A DNA stretch of 20,790 bases from NZQO01 sp964639255 (GCA_964639255.1 CAZXDP010000046.1:1-20790), one strand, 5' to 3'; shown: positions 6,383 through 15,337, counted from the stretch's first letter. Program-made: numbers and translations. Notes: a model not told the origin generated them from the letters alone.

Positions 6383-8851
6383 ATGAAATACCCCTTAGCG
6401 CTCCTATGCGCTCTATGTGCCACATTCGTATTAGCCCAAAATCCTGAACAAAAATCTGTAACCGTTAGTGGAAAAATCATCGAGGCGTCAACCGGAGCAC
6501 CGCTGGAGTATGCCACTGTTTCTTTTATCGATACGCAAGGAAATGTCGTAACGGGCGGTATTAGCGACCTAGAGGGCGCCTATGCCATAGAGGTGCCCGC
6601 AGGATTATATTCAGTTAAGTTCGAATACATATCGTACAAGCCCAAAACCTTACCCAGTCAAAATCTAACCCAGGACACCACCTTACCAAACGTTTCCCTA
6701 GCGTTAGATGCAGACAGCCTAGATGAAGTGGTAGTTGTCGCAGAAACTACGGAAGTGCAGGTGCGCCTAGATAAAAAAATCTATACAATAGGAAAGGATT
6801 TAACAACCAGTGGCGCTACGGTGAGTGATGCCTTGAACAACGTACCCTCGGTTACCGTAGACGTGGAAGGAGCTATTAGCCTTCGTGGCAACGAGAATGT
6901 GCGTATCCTTATCAACGGCAGACCTTCGGCCATTGCCGGTTTTGGCTCTACCGATGCCTTGCGGCAGCTCCCGGCAGAAGCGATAGAACGTGTGGAAGTG
7001 ATCACCTCCCCTTCGGCCCGCTACGACGCAGAAGGTACTGCGGGTATCCTGAACATCATTCTACGGAAAGAAAAAACTCTGGGTCTTAACGGTAGCATTC
7101 AGGCAAACTATGGGGTTCCGCTTCAAAGTGGCCTAACTGGGAACATCAATGTACGAACCGACAAATTCAACATTTTCAATACAACGGGAATAAATTACCG
7201 TCGGGCACCCGGAAATGCTTTTTTCGAGAACTTTTATTTTTCTGAAACCATTGCCAATCCGCTGGTTATTGAAGATAGGGACATAGATCGTCTTAACCGC
7301 GGTTTCAACACCAACTTAGGCATCCAATATTTCCTTTCAGAAAACTCCTCCCTAACCGCTTCAGGCTTTCTTCGCTTGGGCGACGATGAGGATATTACCA
7401 CGAACATTACTGATGAGTTTGATCGTGATAATGAATTGGCAATACGACGAACCCGCATAGAAACGGAAACCGAGGAAGATACAAGTTTTCAATTCTCTCT
7501 CAATTATGAGAAAAAATTTAATGATGATGGACATGAACTAACGGCCGATTTCCAGTACGAACGCGACGAGGAGACACAGCGATCGTTTATTGACGAACGG
7601 AACACCTTTCCCAGCTTACAAGTACTCCCTGCAGAAGATATTACAGAAACCGAAGACCAAACAGAATTCCTCGCCCAGGCAGATTATGTGCTCCCCATTG
7701 GCGAAAATGCACAATTTGAAGCGGGCTATCGTGGCACCTTTGAAGACGAAACCACTTCCTTTACCTTGCTCGAAGAGGTAGGTACCACGGGTACTTTCGT
7801 ACAAAACGACAGTCTTACCAATACCTTCAACTTTGTTCAAAATGTAAATGCGCTGTATACGCAATACGGAAATAAATTCGGAAATTTCAGTTTCCTGCTG
7901 GGGTTGCGACTAGAAAATACCCAGCTCAAGGGTAAAGTGGAAGCAGAAGATGTTACCAATGCAAATGAGGATTTCGACTTCAATTTCGACAAAAACTACT
8001 TGGGACTATTTCCTACCGTGAACTTGATCTACGAACTGGGCGAGCGGGAAAACATTACGTTGGGCTATAACAGAAGAATTAACCGTCCGCGTAGCTGGTT
8101 CATCAATCCGTTTCCGTCCCGGTCCAGCGAAGCGAATGTCTTTCAGGGGAACCCAGACCTAGACCCGGCTTTTGCCAATGCATTCGATTTAGGATATCTT
8201 CGTCGTTGGAAGAAATTTACCCTAACCACCTCAGTGTACTATCAGCGTGAAACCGACGCCTTCGAGCGCATCCAGGAAGATACGGGGCAATTAACACCCA
8301 ACGGTATTCCAATTATTCGTACCATACCTATTAATTTGAGTACCAATGAGCGATACGGATTTGAACTGGGGCTGTTGTACAATCCGTTGGAATGGCTACG
8401 GCTTAACGGTAGTTTCAACTATTTTAATTTCAGCAGTGAGGGAAGCTTCCGTGGCATCGAGTACGGCGCAGAGAACGATAGCTGGTTCGCACGTGGCAGC
8501 GCCAAGGTGAGCCTTCCCTGGAAAATAGATTGGCAAACCAACACTTTTTATAGAGGTCCTATCAACAATGCCCAAACCGAAACCGAAGGGATACTCTCGG
8601 TAGACTTGGCCATTAGCAAGGATATTATGGAAGATAATGGAACACTTGGTTTCAATGTAAGCGACCTGTTCAATTCTAGAAAGCGACAGTCGTTCACCCG
8701 CACCCAAACGTTTACGAGCGATAGTGAGTTCCAATGGCGGGAACGGCAGTTTACCCTTGTATTAACCTATAGATTTAATCAGAAAAAGGAGCGTCAACGT
8801 CCAGACAGAGGTGGCGGCGATTTTAACGGAGACGGCGAATTTGAGGGCTAG
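6383..8851 (+). CDS. Outer-membrane beta-barrel protein with CarboxypepD_reg domain and TonB-type plug
   Basis: The protein has 822 residues. The signal peptide MKYPLALLCALCATFVLA is cleaved before QNPEQ. Residues about 25-115 form a carboxypeptidase-D-regulatory-like beta-sandwich (VSGKIIEASTGAPLEYATVS). Residues about 130-235 resemble a plug domain, including SLRGNENVRILINGRPS and ERVEVITSPSARYDAEGTAGILNIIL. The rest is a barrel rich in alternating aromatic strands that ends in QFTLVLTYRFN. This architecture is the outer-membrane beta-barrel family (OMP_b-brl_3), related to TonB-dependent receptors. No SusD partner lies next to it, so it is not a glycan-uptake SusC pair; the ligand is unknown. 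After the last strand comes a hydrophilic tail of about 25 residues ending DFNGDGEFEG. The 116-bp upstream gap holds only a poor -7 match (TATTTTCG at 6349-6356). Confidence 0.9.
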   Translation: MKYPLALLCALCATFVLAQNPEQKSVTVSGKIIEASTGAPLEYATVSFIDTQGNVVTGGISDLEGAYAIEVPAGLYSVKFEYISYKPKTLPSQNLTQDTTLPNVSLALDADSLDEVVVVAETTEVQVRLDKKIYTIGKDLTTSGATVSDALNNVPSVTVDVEGAISLRGNENVRILINGRPSAIAGFGSTDALRQLPAEAIERVEVITSPSARYDAEGTAGILNIILRKEKTLGLNGSIQANYGVPLQSGLTGNINVRTDKFNIFNTTGINYRRAPGNAFFENFYFSETIANPLVIEDRDIDRLNRGFNTNLGIQYFLSENSSLTASGFLRLGDDEDITTNITDEFDRDNELAIRRTRIETETEEDTSFQFSLNYEKKFNDDGHELTADFQYERDEETQRSFIDERNTFPSLQVLPAEDITETEDQTEFLAQADYVLPIGENAQFEAGYRGTFEDETTSFTLLEEVGTTGTFVQNDSLTNTFNFVQNVNALYTQYGNKFGNFSFLLGLRLENTQLKGKVEAEDVTNANEDFDFNFDKNYLGLFPTVNLIYELGERENITLGYNRRINRPRSWFINPFPSRSSEANVFQGNPDLDPAFANAFDLGYLRRWKKFTLTTSVYYQRETDAFERIQEDTGQLTPNGIPIIRTIPINLSTNERYGFELGLLYNPLEWLRLNGSFNYFNFSSEGSFRGIEYGAENDSWFARGSAKVSLPWKIDWQTNTFYRGPINNAQTETEGILSVDLAISKDIMEDNGTLGFNVSDLFNSRKRQSFTRTQTFTSDSEFQWRERQFTLVLTYRFNQKKERQRPDRGGGDFNGDGEFEG

Positions 8852-8870
8852 TCTTTACAAACATAACACA

Positions 8871-8900
8871 AAAAAAGGGAGCTTTTACAGCTCCCTTTTA
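8871..8900. terminator. Bidirectional terminator between the beta-barrel gene and the small membrane protein gene
   Basis: AAAAGGGAGC (8873-8882) and GCTCCCTTTT (8890-8899) form a perfect 10-bp stem around a 7-nt loop. T runs follow on both strands, so it can end the converging genes on either side. Confidence 0.88.
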
Positions 8901-8924
8901 TCTAAATAACAATAAATCAAAAAA

Positions 8925-9104
8925 TTATGAATTAGTTTCGCGTTCTTTCTTCTTTGCTTCGCGCTTCAATTTCCAATTTTCCATAAGGGCACCGCCAATC
9001 CAATAGGGAATGATGGATACCAAGAAAATCATTAACCAAAAACCGATGGTTAAAATGGTCAAGAATGCTAAAAATCCTAAATATTGGTCAAATTCGAACA
9101 TCAT
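8925..9104 (-). CDS. Small membrane protein of unknown function
   Basis: The protein has 59 residues from the ATG at 9104; the next codon at 9101 is also ATG. It reads MMFEFDQYLGFLAFLTILTI with one long hydrophobic stretch (about 10-40, possibly a hairpin of two helices including FWLMIFLVSIIPYWIGGAL) and a charged C-terminal tail KLKREAKKKERE. A longer open frame to 9302 exists but its extra part crosses the promoter and has no protein-like character. An exact TATCTTTG -7 box lies 25 bp upstream, which supports the short start. The basic tail would face the cytoplasm. I recognise no named family; the composition and well-placed promoter argue that it is a real gene. It is divergent from fumC. 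Confidence 0.72.
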   Translation of the reverse strand: MMFEFDQYLGFLAFLTILTIGFWLMIFLVSIIPYWIGGALMENWKLKREAKKKERETNS

Positions 9105-9129
9105 AATAAGCGCGATTTTAGTAGTACGG

Positions 9130-9161
9130 CAAAGATAACAGTAAAAATCAAAAAAGGACAA
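9130..9161 (-). promoter_or_regulatory. Promoter of the small membrane protein gene
   Basis: On the minus strand, TTG (9161-9159), a 21-bp spacer and TATCTTTG (9137-9130) match the Bacteroidota consensus. The leader is about 20 nt before the ATG at 9104. Confidence 0.65.
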
Positions 9162-9204
9162 TAAAATTTTCGTAATTCTTAACATCAAATTATAGAACGG
9201 GTTT

Positions 9205-9235
9205 TTGAGTAAACCGAGCGATTTGGGTACTTTTG
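9205..9235 (+). promoter_or_regulatory. Promoter of fumC
   Basis: TTG (9205-9207), a 20-bp spacer and TACTTTTG (9228-9235) match TTG / TAnnTTTG. The start of fumC is 26 bp beyond, so the leader is about 20 nt. It is back to back with the promoter of the small membrane protein. Confidence 0.68.
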
Positions 9236-9260
9236 CAGGACATTTCAATACCAAACAATT

Positions 9261-10655
9261 ATGGAGTATAGAATTGAAAAAGATACTATGGGCGAGGTAC
9301 AAGTACCGGCCGATAAATTATGGGGCGCACAGACCGAGCGTTCACGAAACAACTTCAAAATAGGGCCAGCGGCCTCTATGCCCTTGGAGATTGTCTACGG
9401 ATTTGCCTACTTGAAGAAAGCCGCAGCCTATACCAACTGCGAATTAGGGGTACTTTCTGAAGAAAAAAGAGACTTGATCGGGAAGGTTTGCGATGAGATT
9501 TTAGAGGGAAAGCACGATGACCAGTTTCCTTTGGTGGTTTGGCAAACGGGCAGTGGTACCCAAAGCAATATGAATGTGAACGAGGTGATTGCCAACCGCG
9601 CCCACCAACTGGCTGGAAAAACAATTGGCGAGGGCGATAAAACGCTGCAACCCAATGACGATGTAAACAAATCACAGTCATCTAACGATACCTTCCCTAC
9701 CGGGATGCATATTGCTGCCTACAAGAAATTGGTTGAAACAACCTTACCTGGGATTTTGCAGCTTCAAAAAACCCTTAAGCAGAAGTCGGAAGAGTTCAAC
9801 GACGTGGTGAAAATAGGCCGTACCCATCTTATGGATGCCACGCCCTTAACCTTAGGACAAGAATTTAGCGGTTATGCGGCGCAATTGGAATATGGCATCA
9901 AGGCGCTAAAAAATACGTTGCCCCACCTTTCAGAACTGGCCTTGGGCGGAACGGCTGTAGGTACCGGAATTAACACTCCAAAAGGATATTCAAAAAAAGT
10001 AGCGGACTACATAGCCGACTTTACTGGTCTTCCCTTCGTTACTGCTCCAAATAAATTTGAAGCTCTCGCTGCGCACGATGCTATCGTGGAAGCCCACGGG
10101 GCACTCAAGCAACTTGCTGTTTCCCTCAATAAAATAGCCAACGATATTCGATTATTGGCCAGCGGCCCAAGAAGCGGTATTGGCGAGATTACCTTGCCAG
10201 CCAATGAGCCCGGTTCTTCTATTATGCCCGGCAAGGTCAATCCTACACAGTGCGAAGCGCTTACTATGGTCTGTGCCCAGGTAATGGGGAATGATGTTGC
10301 CATTGGCGTGGGCGGAATGCAAGGCCATTTTGAACTGAACGTATTTAAACCGGTTATGGCAACCAATTTTTTGGAGTCGGCCCAACTTCTGGGAGATGCT
10401 TGCGTTTCGTTCGATGAGAATTGCGCGCAGGGCATCGAGGCCAACCATTCGATGATCGAGAAACAACTGAGAAATTCCCTTATGCTGGTAACGGCACTCA
10501 ATACCAAAATTGGTTATTACAAGGCTGCCGAAATCGCCAATGCGGCGCATAAAAACGGTACCACGTTGAAAGAAGAAGCTGTCTCCTTAGGATACCTAAC
10601 GGCCGAGGAATTCGACCAATGGGTTCGTCCCGAAGACATGGTAGGGGAAAAATAA
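9261..10655 (+). CDS. fumC: Fumarate hydratase, class II
   Basis: The protein has 464 residues and is the iron-independent homotetrameric fumarase that hydrates fumarate to L-malate in the TCA cycle, in the cytosol. The N-terminus MEYRIEKDTMGEVQVPADKL and KLWGAQTERSRNNFKIG are typical. Substrate-binding segments are TGSGTQSNMNVNEV and NDDVNKSQSSNDTFPTGMH. GRTHLMDATPLTLGQE carries the conserved His189. GSSIMPGKVNP (residues 318-328) is the fumarase/aspartase superfamily signature, with Ser320 the expected catalytic base. Length equals the usual 460-467. A clear promoter lies at 9205-9235 and a strong terminator at 10682-10708, so it is probably monocistronic. Aspartase and argininosuccinate lyase share the fold but differ in these motifs. 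Confidence 0.97.
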   Translation: MEYRIEKDTMGEVQVPADKLWGAQTERSRNNFKIGPAASMPLEIVYGFAYLKKAAAYTNCELGVLSEEKRDLIGKVCDEILEGKHDDQFPLVVWQTGSGTQSNMNVNEVIANRAHQLAGKTIGEGDKTLQPNDDVNKSQSSNDTFPTGMHIAAYKKLVETTLPGILQLQKTLKQKSEEFNDVVKIGRTHLMDATPLTLGQEFSGYAAQLEYGIKALKNTLPHLSELALGGTAVGTGINTPKGYSKKVADYIADFTGLPFVTAPNKFEALAAHDAIVEAHGALKQLAVSLNKIANDIRLLASGPRSGIGEITLPANEPGSSIMPGKVNPTQCEALTMVCAQVMGNDVAIGVGGMQGHFELNVFKPVMATNFLESAQLLGDACVSFDENCAQGIEANHSMIEKQLRNSLMLVTALNTKIGYYKAAEIANAAHKNGTTLKEEAVSLGYLTAEEFDQWVRPEDMVGEK

Positions 10656-10756
10656 TATCGATAAGAAACCGAAACTTATATAGCCGCTTCCTGTGAAGCG
10701 GCTTTTCTATGTTAAATTTATCGATAAAATGCATATTTTATAGTTCAAATGCATTT
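10656..10756. repeat. Cluster of short palindromes around the fumC terminator
   Basis: TATCGATA occurs at 10656-10663, right after the fumC stop, and again at 10719-10726 inside the 12-bp palindrome TTTATCGATAAA; the two are 63 bp apart. Downstream, AAATGCAT occurs at 10727-10734 and 10747-10754, 20 bp apart, the second inside palindrome AAATGCATTT. The spacings are near whole helical turns. The cluster lies upstream of the regulator gene at 10800 and may be operators. No function is demonstrated. Confidence 0.4.
10682..10708 (+). terminator. Intrinsic terminator of fumC
   Basis: AGCCGCTTC (10682-10690) and GAAGCGGCT (10695-10703) form a 9-bp GC-rich stem with a CTGT loop, followed by a T-rich stretch. 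It starts 27 bp after the fumC stop. Confidence 0.9.
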
Positions 10757-10799
10757 TTTCAGTATATTGCCCTACCCAAATTTGTCAAACCTACCAATT

Positions 10800-12092
10800 A
10801 TGAAAGTGAGATTAGTACTCCCCGCCCTATCTCTTTTACTGCTGCTGTGCGGAGCAGTTTCGTGGGCAAAACCAACTGACGCTTCAGTACAAAATTCTAT
10901 GAAAACATCTGATAAGCAACTACTTGCCTATCAAAAAGCCGATGCCAATAGTGTACGGCGCAGTACTTTTGCCTCCATCGTACAGGCTACCGAGACGGTA
11001 AACGGATTGAAAAAAGCACCCACCGAAATCTCGGGCGCACAAACCACTGAAACAGCATCTTTTAACGAATTTTCCTACAATACTATTAAGGAAGTAATTT
11101 CAGCACGTGGAAATAATGCAATACATTCGATTGCATCCTATGGCGCAAGTGGATTTCCGCTAGGTTTGTACTACGGCTTTACCTTGGCCGTGTTACTGTT
11201 AAATGGTATTTGCTACTTTCTGTTCGAGGAAAAACTATTTCTGTATTTTGGCCTGGCGCTCGTAGCCTTTGGCAGTATGTTTTTTGTAAATGATGGACTG
11301 TTACTCCTTTTGGGCGATATCTCCTTGCATACGCCTACGGTAACAACCAGCTTGCTGTTTTTGGGAGTGGCCTGCCTAAGCATCTTTTCACATTACTATC
11401 TTAAAGTAGAAGAACATTTCCAGAAACTGAAATACATTAATTTTATCCTGCTATGTATTGCCTGTCTATTTACGCTCCCCAATTGGGTAACCCCTAGCGA
11501 AACCTTATTAGGCGTCGCCAACGCGGCTTTACTCACCATATTGGCAAATTACGTGGCCATGGGACTTTCGCAATTTGGCACCAAGAATTATTCAAAATTA
11601 TTTGTGATCGCCTCCACGATTCCCTTATTCATAATGATCGATTACTTTGTTTTTCAACCCTTGGGGATTTCGTTTATACAAACCGGGGCTGCGGTTCTTA
11701 AAGCGGCCTTTTTGGTCCAGGCGCTGTTACTTTCGTACGCCATTGTTTACAGAATGCGTGCTTTGAGGGAAGAAACTGAAATGCGACAAACCGAAATGCG
11801 CATTTTCCTGAAACGCCAGGAAATGTTGAACCGTGAGAATGTTGCCAAGCTTATGCAGGATGTATATCTTGAAAACCTAATTATGCAGCACGATCTCGAC
11901 GGATTGGAAATAAAGTTGCTTCAGTATATTTCAGAAGGAAAGGATAATGAGAAAATAGCTCGCAAGCTGAAACTTTCGGAAGAGGAAATTGTTGCACTTA
12001 CAAAAGAACTATACCACAAACTGGAAATTGGCGAACAGATTAAACAAGATTACCGGATGGTAGATCAACAACCCGATTATATTTACAATTAG
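10800..12092 (+). CDS. Seven-TM (7TMR-DISM-like) membrane protein with LuxR-like C-terminal helix-turn-helix
   Basis: The protein has 430 residues from the ATG at 10800; the in-frame ATG at 10749 would put a poor 17-residue extension ahead of a good signal peptide (MKVRLVLPALSLLLLLCGAV). Residues about 23-118 are a periplasmic segment of low complexity. Residues about 122-320 hold seven hydrophobic helices opening GLYYGFTLAVLLLNGICYFLF, the pattern of 7TMR-DISM sensors. A charged coiled coil (REETEMRQTEMRIFLKRQEM) leads to residues about 367-412. There, LEIKLLQYISEGKDNEKIA and RKLKLSEEEI follow the LuxR/GerE pattern (EGxxNxEIAxxLxLSxxTV). It may sense something at the envelope and control transcription from the membrane. 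The recognition helix (EEEIVALTKELYHKL) is poorer in basic residues than usual, so DNA binding is uncertain. The gene lies between two terminators, hence monocistronic. Confidence 0.75.
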   Translation: MKVRLVLPALSLLLLLCGAVSWAKPTDASVQNSMKTSDKQLLAYQKADANSVRRSTFASIVQATETVNGLKKAPTEISGAQTTETASFNEFSYNTIKEVISARGNNAIHSIASYGASGFPLGLYYGFTLAVLLLNGICYFLFEEKLFLYFGLALVAFGSMFFVNDGLLLLLGDISLHTPTVTTSLLFLGVACLSIFSHYYLKVEEHFQKLKYINFILLCIACLFTLPNWVTPSETLLGVANAALLTILANYVAMGLSQFGTKNYSKLFVIASTIPLFIMIDYFVFQPLGISFIQTGAAVLKAAFLVQALLLSYAIVYRMRALREETEMRQTEMRIFLKRQEMLNRENVAKLMQDVYLENLIMQHDLDGLEIKLLQYISEGKDNEKIARKLKLSEEEIVALTKELYHKLEIGEQIKQDYRMVDQQPDYIYN

Positions 12093-12127
12093 ATTTGCCC
12101 TCTACTTCCAGACCCACCAACTAAATG

Positions 12128-12160
12128 AAAAAGGATAGGCCATTCGCCTATCCTTTTTTT
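12128..12160. terminator. Bidirectional terminator overlapping the 3' end of the cytochrome c assembly gene
   Basis: A 13-bp perfect stem is formed by 12128-12140 and 12146-12158 (core GGATAGGC / GCCTATCC) around loop CATTC, with T runs on both sides. The stop codon of the minus-strand gene (12150-12148) lies inside the stem. Confidence 0.9.
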
Positions 12161-15100
12161 ACATAATATTTTTTGAATTTGGGATAGGATACCGCGCTTA
12201 GCAACACAAAAAATCCAACCAAATACCACACAAATGTAGGCGTTACAGGAGCATCACCACTCGCATAGGAGTGCAATCCCGTTAGATAGAAATTCACTCC
12301 AAAATAGGTCATCATAATGGAAGCGTACGCAAAGATGGCAAGTACGTTGAAGGTCCATCGGCTACGAAGACCGGGTACCAAACGTGCATGAATGACAAAA
12401 GCATATACCATAATGCTTATGAGCGCCCACGTTTCCTTAGGGTCCCACCCCCAATACCGGCCCCAACTCTCATTGGCCCATTGTCCGCCCAAGAAGTTTC
12501 CTATGGTGAGCAACACCAATCCTACGGTCAGGGCCATTTCGGTAATAATGGTAAGCTCTTGGATGTTCAGCTGCATTTTCTTCAAATTCTTCTTATTGGT
12601 AAGGAGCATTAGAAGCAATACCACCGCGCCCAAAATCATACCCAGTGTAAAGGGTCCGTAGCTCATAACGATTACTGCCACGTGAATCATAAGCCAGTAA
12701 CTATCCAATACAGGCTGTAGATTGGCAATACTAGGATCAATCCAGTTTTGGTGCGCCACCCAAAGCACGATGGCTCCCACAAATGCGGTGGAGGCAATGG
12801 TTAAGTCACTCTTTCTACCAAAGGCGAGGCCAAAGAAAACGGTAGCCCAGGCAACATAGACAATACTCTCGTACGCATCGCTCCAAGGGGCGTGACCGCT
12901 TATGTACCAACGTGCTACCAAGCCCAATGTAAGCAATATGAAAAACACCCAGATAATGGACTTACAACCCTTCACCAGGGCATTGACGACCTTACCCTCC
13001 CTGAAAATTTGCGCAATGATAAAAATGAACATCACGATGCCCACCAAGGCAAAATATTTATAAAGCCTATTGAAGATGTCTATTTTGTTGTACCAAATCT
13101 CTGCGGTAAGTTTATTTTCTGAAGGGAGCACCTCGCTCCCGTATTTTTCCTGAAATTTCTTCAAACCGTCCAAAATTTCTTCTGCCTGTGAATAATCGCC
13201 CATTTCTCGTGCTTGTTGCAAAGATTGAAAGTATACCGGCAAGATGGTTCGTGTTACCACAGAATCGGTTCCCTTAAAATTAGCTTCCTGCAATTCCGGA
13301 AACGAAACCCACTTGTTATTCTCATCATTGGGCAATGGAAAAATCTTAAGGATACTGCCACTAAGAGCTTGGTTGAGCAGATAGAAATTTTCGTGCGCCT
13401 TTACAAAATCCTTTTCAAATTGATTGGGGTTGGCTTTATTCGTAGCAGCCTCTAAATACGGCTCGAGCTTGTAATTTCCCTGCTCATCAAATAGATCGAG
13501 CAACGCGATTTTATCGATCTCTTCTGAAACCCCTATTACCTTCCGAATGCTGTCATTTCCACGCTTAAGGGCAATGAGCGGAACTTCAACCCAAAGCCTG
13601 GGGAACTCGCTCATAGAAAGAAACACTTGGTCTGCATCGAGCCCTTCGTAGGAATCACTCCGACTTATTTTTCGAAGCAGCTGACTGGCAAACGTATTGA
13701 CCGGTTTCATACGGCCGTTGTCCTGTATGATCAACCTTCCGAAGACATCGGCATGGTCTTCACTTACGGCATTGGCTTTTATGATGCTATCGAGTTGCCT
13801 TTTTGAAGTTTCTGAATGGCGATGGGAACCAGTTTCCTGTGCGAACGACATTCCGCCGAGTAAAAGTAACGCCACCGTCGCCAGTTGTGCTTTTTTGCGC
13901 TTCACTTTATCCAACATCTTTTTCAACGAACCAAAACGGGTGTTTTTATCGAATAAAATGGCCATAAGCCCTATGTACAACAAAAAGTAGCCTATATAGG
14001 TAATCCAAGTGCCCCAAAAGTCGTGGTTGACCGATAGCACGGTGCCCTTCTCGTCGGGATCGAACGAAGCTTGGAAAAATCGGTATCCTTGGTGATCGAG
14101 TACGTGGTTCATATAAATCTCGTAATCGAAATATTCTGTTTCAGAATCGTTTACCGTTATCTTACTTTTAAAAGCCGAATAGGCACTTTCGGTACCTGGG
14201 TACTTATCGGCTATAAAATCGTTCAAGGTTATACTGAAGGGAAGTTCGTAAACCTTTGAGCCGTACGATAGATACACCTCCAGTCCGGCGATTTCCACCA
14301 GAGTAGGATTGGGATCAGATCCTTTACCGCCCAGCAATTCTACCGTTTTGGTTTCACCACCCGACTGTACCGTCAGTACCAAAGCCTCCTTGTTCCCTTG
14401 AGGATCGTCCTTAGGGGTTTGCACAATACCTTCACGGCCCCGGGTCACTGGATCGGGAATCACAAACGCCATTCCAGCCAACTGGTAGAGCGACCGAAGC
14501 ATAAGAGGTTGCAGGCTATCCCTAGCCACCTGCCCCTGCATTTGGTCTGCCATACGCATAAAACTGCCTTCGAAAGGAGATTGTATGCTATAGCTGCCAT
14601 CATCGTTATAGGTTATATTTACGGCACCCTCAGTGGGCTGGTTCACCGCAAAAAGGATGTTGTGGATATTCTGTACCGTTCCTACCTGAATCCAGTGATC
14701 GTGCCGGTTGCCATCACCAGCTTCTACAATTTTAAGGTATTCGTCGCCATCGGGAGTTTCAATAAGTCCCTGCTTTGCATTTTTAATATATTTTTGGTAA
14801 GTAATGGTTACAGGTTGATTGTTGTAATCGGTTTTCAAGGTAAAATCATTCTCCAACCTTTCGCTCAAGCGAAGTTTCATTGGCGGCACTCTTCGGCGCT
14901 GCGCTACACCGTCGATTTCGTAATCACCGTCGATAAATACATTCAGGAAGGTTTGTTCAGAAAGCATCGTATTTTCGGTTTGGCCTTCACGAATGTGCAT
15001 CACCCCTTCGTAACCAATGTAGCGGGTTACAAAAGCCCCTACAATAATCAAAATAAACGACAGGTGCAGCAATAAAGTAGCCCACTTTTCCTTCCGAAGC

Positions 15101-15321
15101 AACTTGTATTTCGAAATATTCCCTATAAAGTTGATGACAAAAAGCAGCATTATGGCCTCAAACCACCAAGCGTTGTAAATTAGCTCGCGCGTGTATGGGG
15201 TTGGGGAAGTATCTTGCGAGGCATCCAGAAACGTACCAACGGCCATGGCGGCAGCAAATACAAGGAAGAGGACAGCGGTTAATCGAGTAGAAAAAAGAAC
15301 GGCAGCCAGTTTCTTTTGCAT
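12148..15321 (-). CDS. System II cytochrome c assembly protein, ResB-like plus CcsA fusion
   Basis: The protein has 1057 residues and carries heme outward and attaches it to apocytochrome c in the periplasm. The N-terminal half (about 1-480) is ResB/CcsB-like: membrane helices near the start (LTAVLFLVFAAAMAVGTFLD, WFEAIMLLFVINFIGNI, LLLHLSFILIIVGAFVT), a long periplasmic region, and another helix near 450. A hydrophobic, signal-like segment TVALLLLGGMSFAQ ends near residue 495. A second periplasmic region follows, then the CcsA half with multiple helices, the external heme-binding tryptophan-rich motif WGWDPKETWAL (957-967), and candidate axial histidines in SGHAPWSDAYES, WLMIHVAVIVMSYG and FVIHARLVPG. 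Single-chain CcsBA proteins of this size are usual in Bacteroidota. The ATG at 15321 is the first in frame with a -7 box close by. No thioredoxin-like ResA gene is next to it. Confidence 0.93.
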   Translation of the reverse strand: MQKKLAAVLFSTRLTAVLFLVFAAAMAVGTFLDASQDTSPTPYTRELIYNAWWFEAIMLLFVINFIGNISKYKLLRKEKWATLLLHLSFILIIVGAFVTRYIGYEGVMHIREGQTENTMLSEQTFLNVFIDGDYEIDGVAQRRRVPPMKLRLSERLENDFTLKTDYNNQPVTITYQKYIKNAKQGLIETPDGDEYLKIVEAGDGNRHDHWIQVGTVQNIHNILFAVNQPTEGAVNITYNDDGSYSIQSPFEGSFMRMADQMQGQVARDSLQPLMLRSLYQLAGMAFVIPDPVTRGREGIVQTPKDDPQGNKEALVLTVQSGGETKTVELLGGKGSDPNPTLVEIAGLEVYLSYGSKVYELPFSITLNDFIADKYPGTESAYSAFKSKITVNDSETEYFDYEIYMNHVLDHQGYRFFQASFDPDEKGTVLSVNHDFWGTWITYIGYFLLYIGLMAILFDKNTRFGSLKKMLDKVKRKKAQLATVALLLLGGMSFAQETGSHRHSETSKRQLDSIIKANAVSEDHADVFGRLIIQDNGRMKPVNTFASQLLRKISRSDSYEGLDADQVFLSMSEFPRLWVEVPLIALKRGNDSIRKVIGVSEEIDKIALLDLFDEQGNYKLEPYLEAATNKANPNQFEKDFVKAHENFYLLNQALSGSILKIFPLPNDENNKWVSFPELQEANFKGTDSVVTRTILPVYFQSLQQAREMGDYSQAEEILDGLKKFQEKYGSEVLPSENKLTAEIWYNKIDIFNRLYKYFALVGIVMFIFIIAQIFREGKVVNALVKGCKSIIWVFFILLTLGLVARWYISGHAPWSDAYESIVYVAWATVFFGLAFGRKSDLTIASTAFVGAIVLWVAHQNWIDPSIANLQPVLDSYWLMIHVAVIVMSYGPFTLGMILGAVVLLLMLLTNKKNLKKMQLNIQELTIITEMALTVGLVLLTIGNFLGGQWANESWGRYWGWDPKETWALISIMVYAFVIHARLVPGLRSRWTFNVLAIFAYASIMMTYFGVNFYLTGLHSYASGDAPVTPTFVWYLVGFFVLLSAVSYPKFKKYYVKKG

Positions 15322-15337
15322 AAGGCAAATTTTTGTG

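Noticed and set aside
14398..15075. Open frame of 225 codons antisense to the cytochrome c assembly gene
   Set aside because: It lies wholly inside a strongly supported 1057-residue gene and shows no domain.
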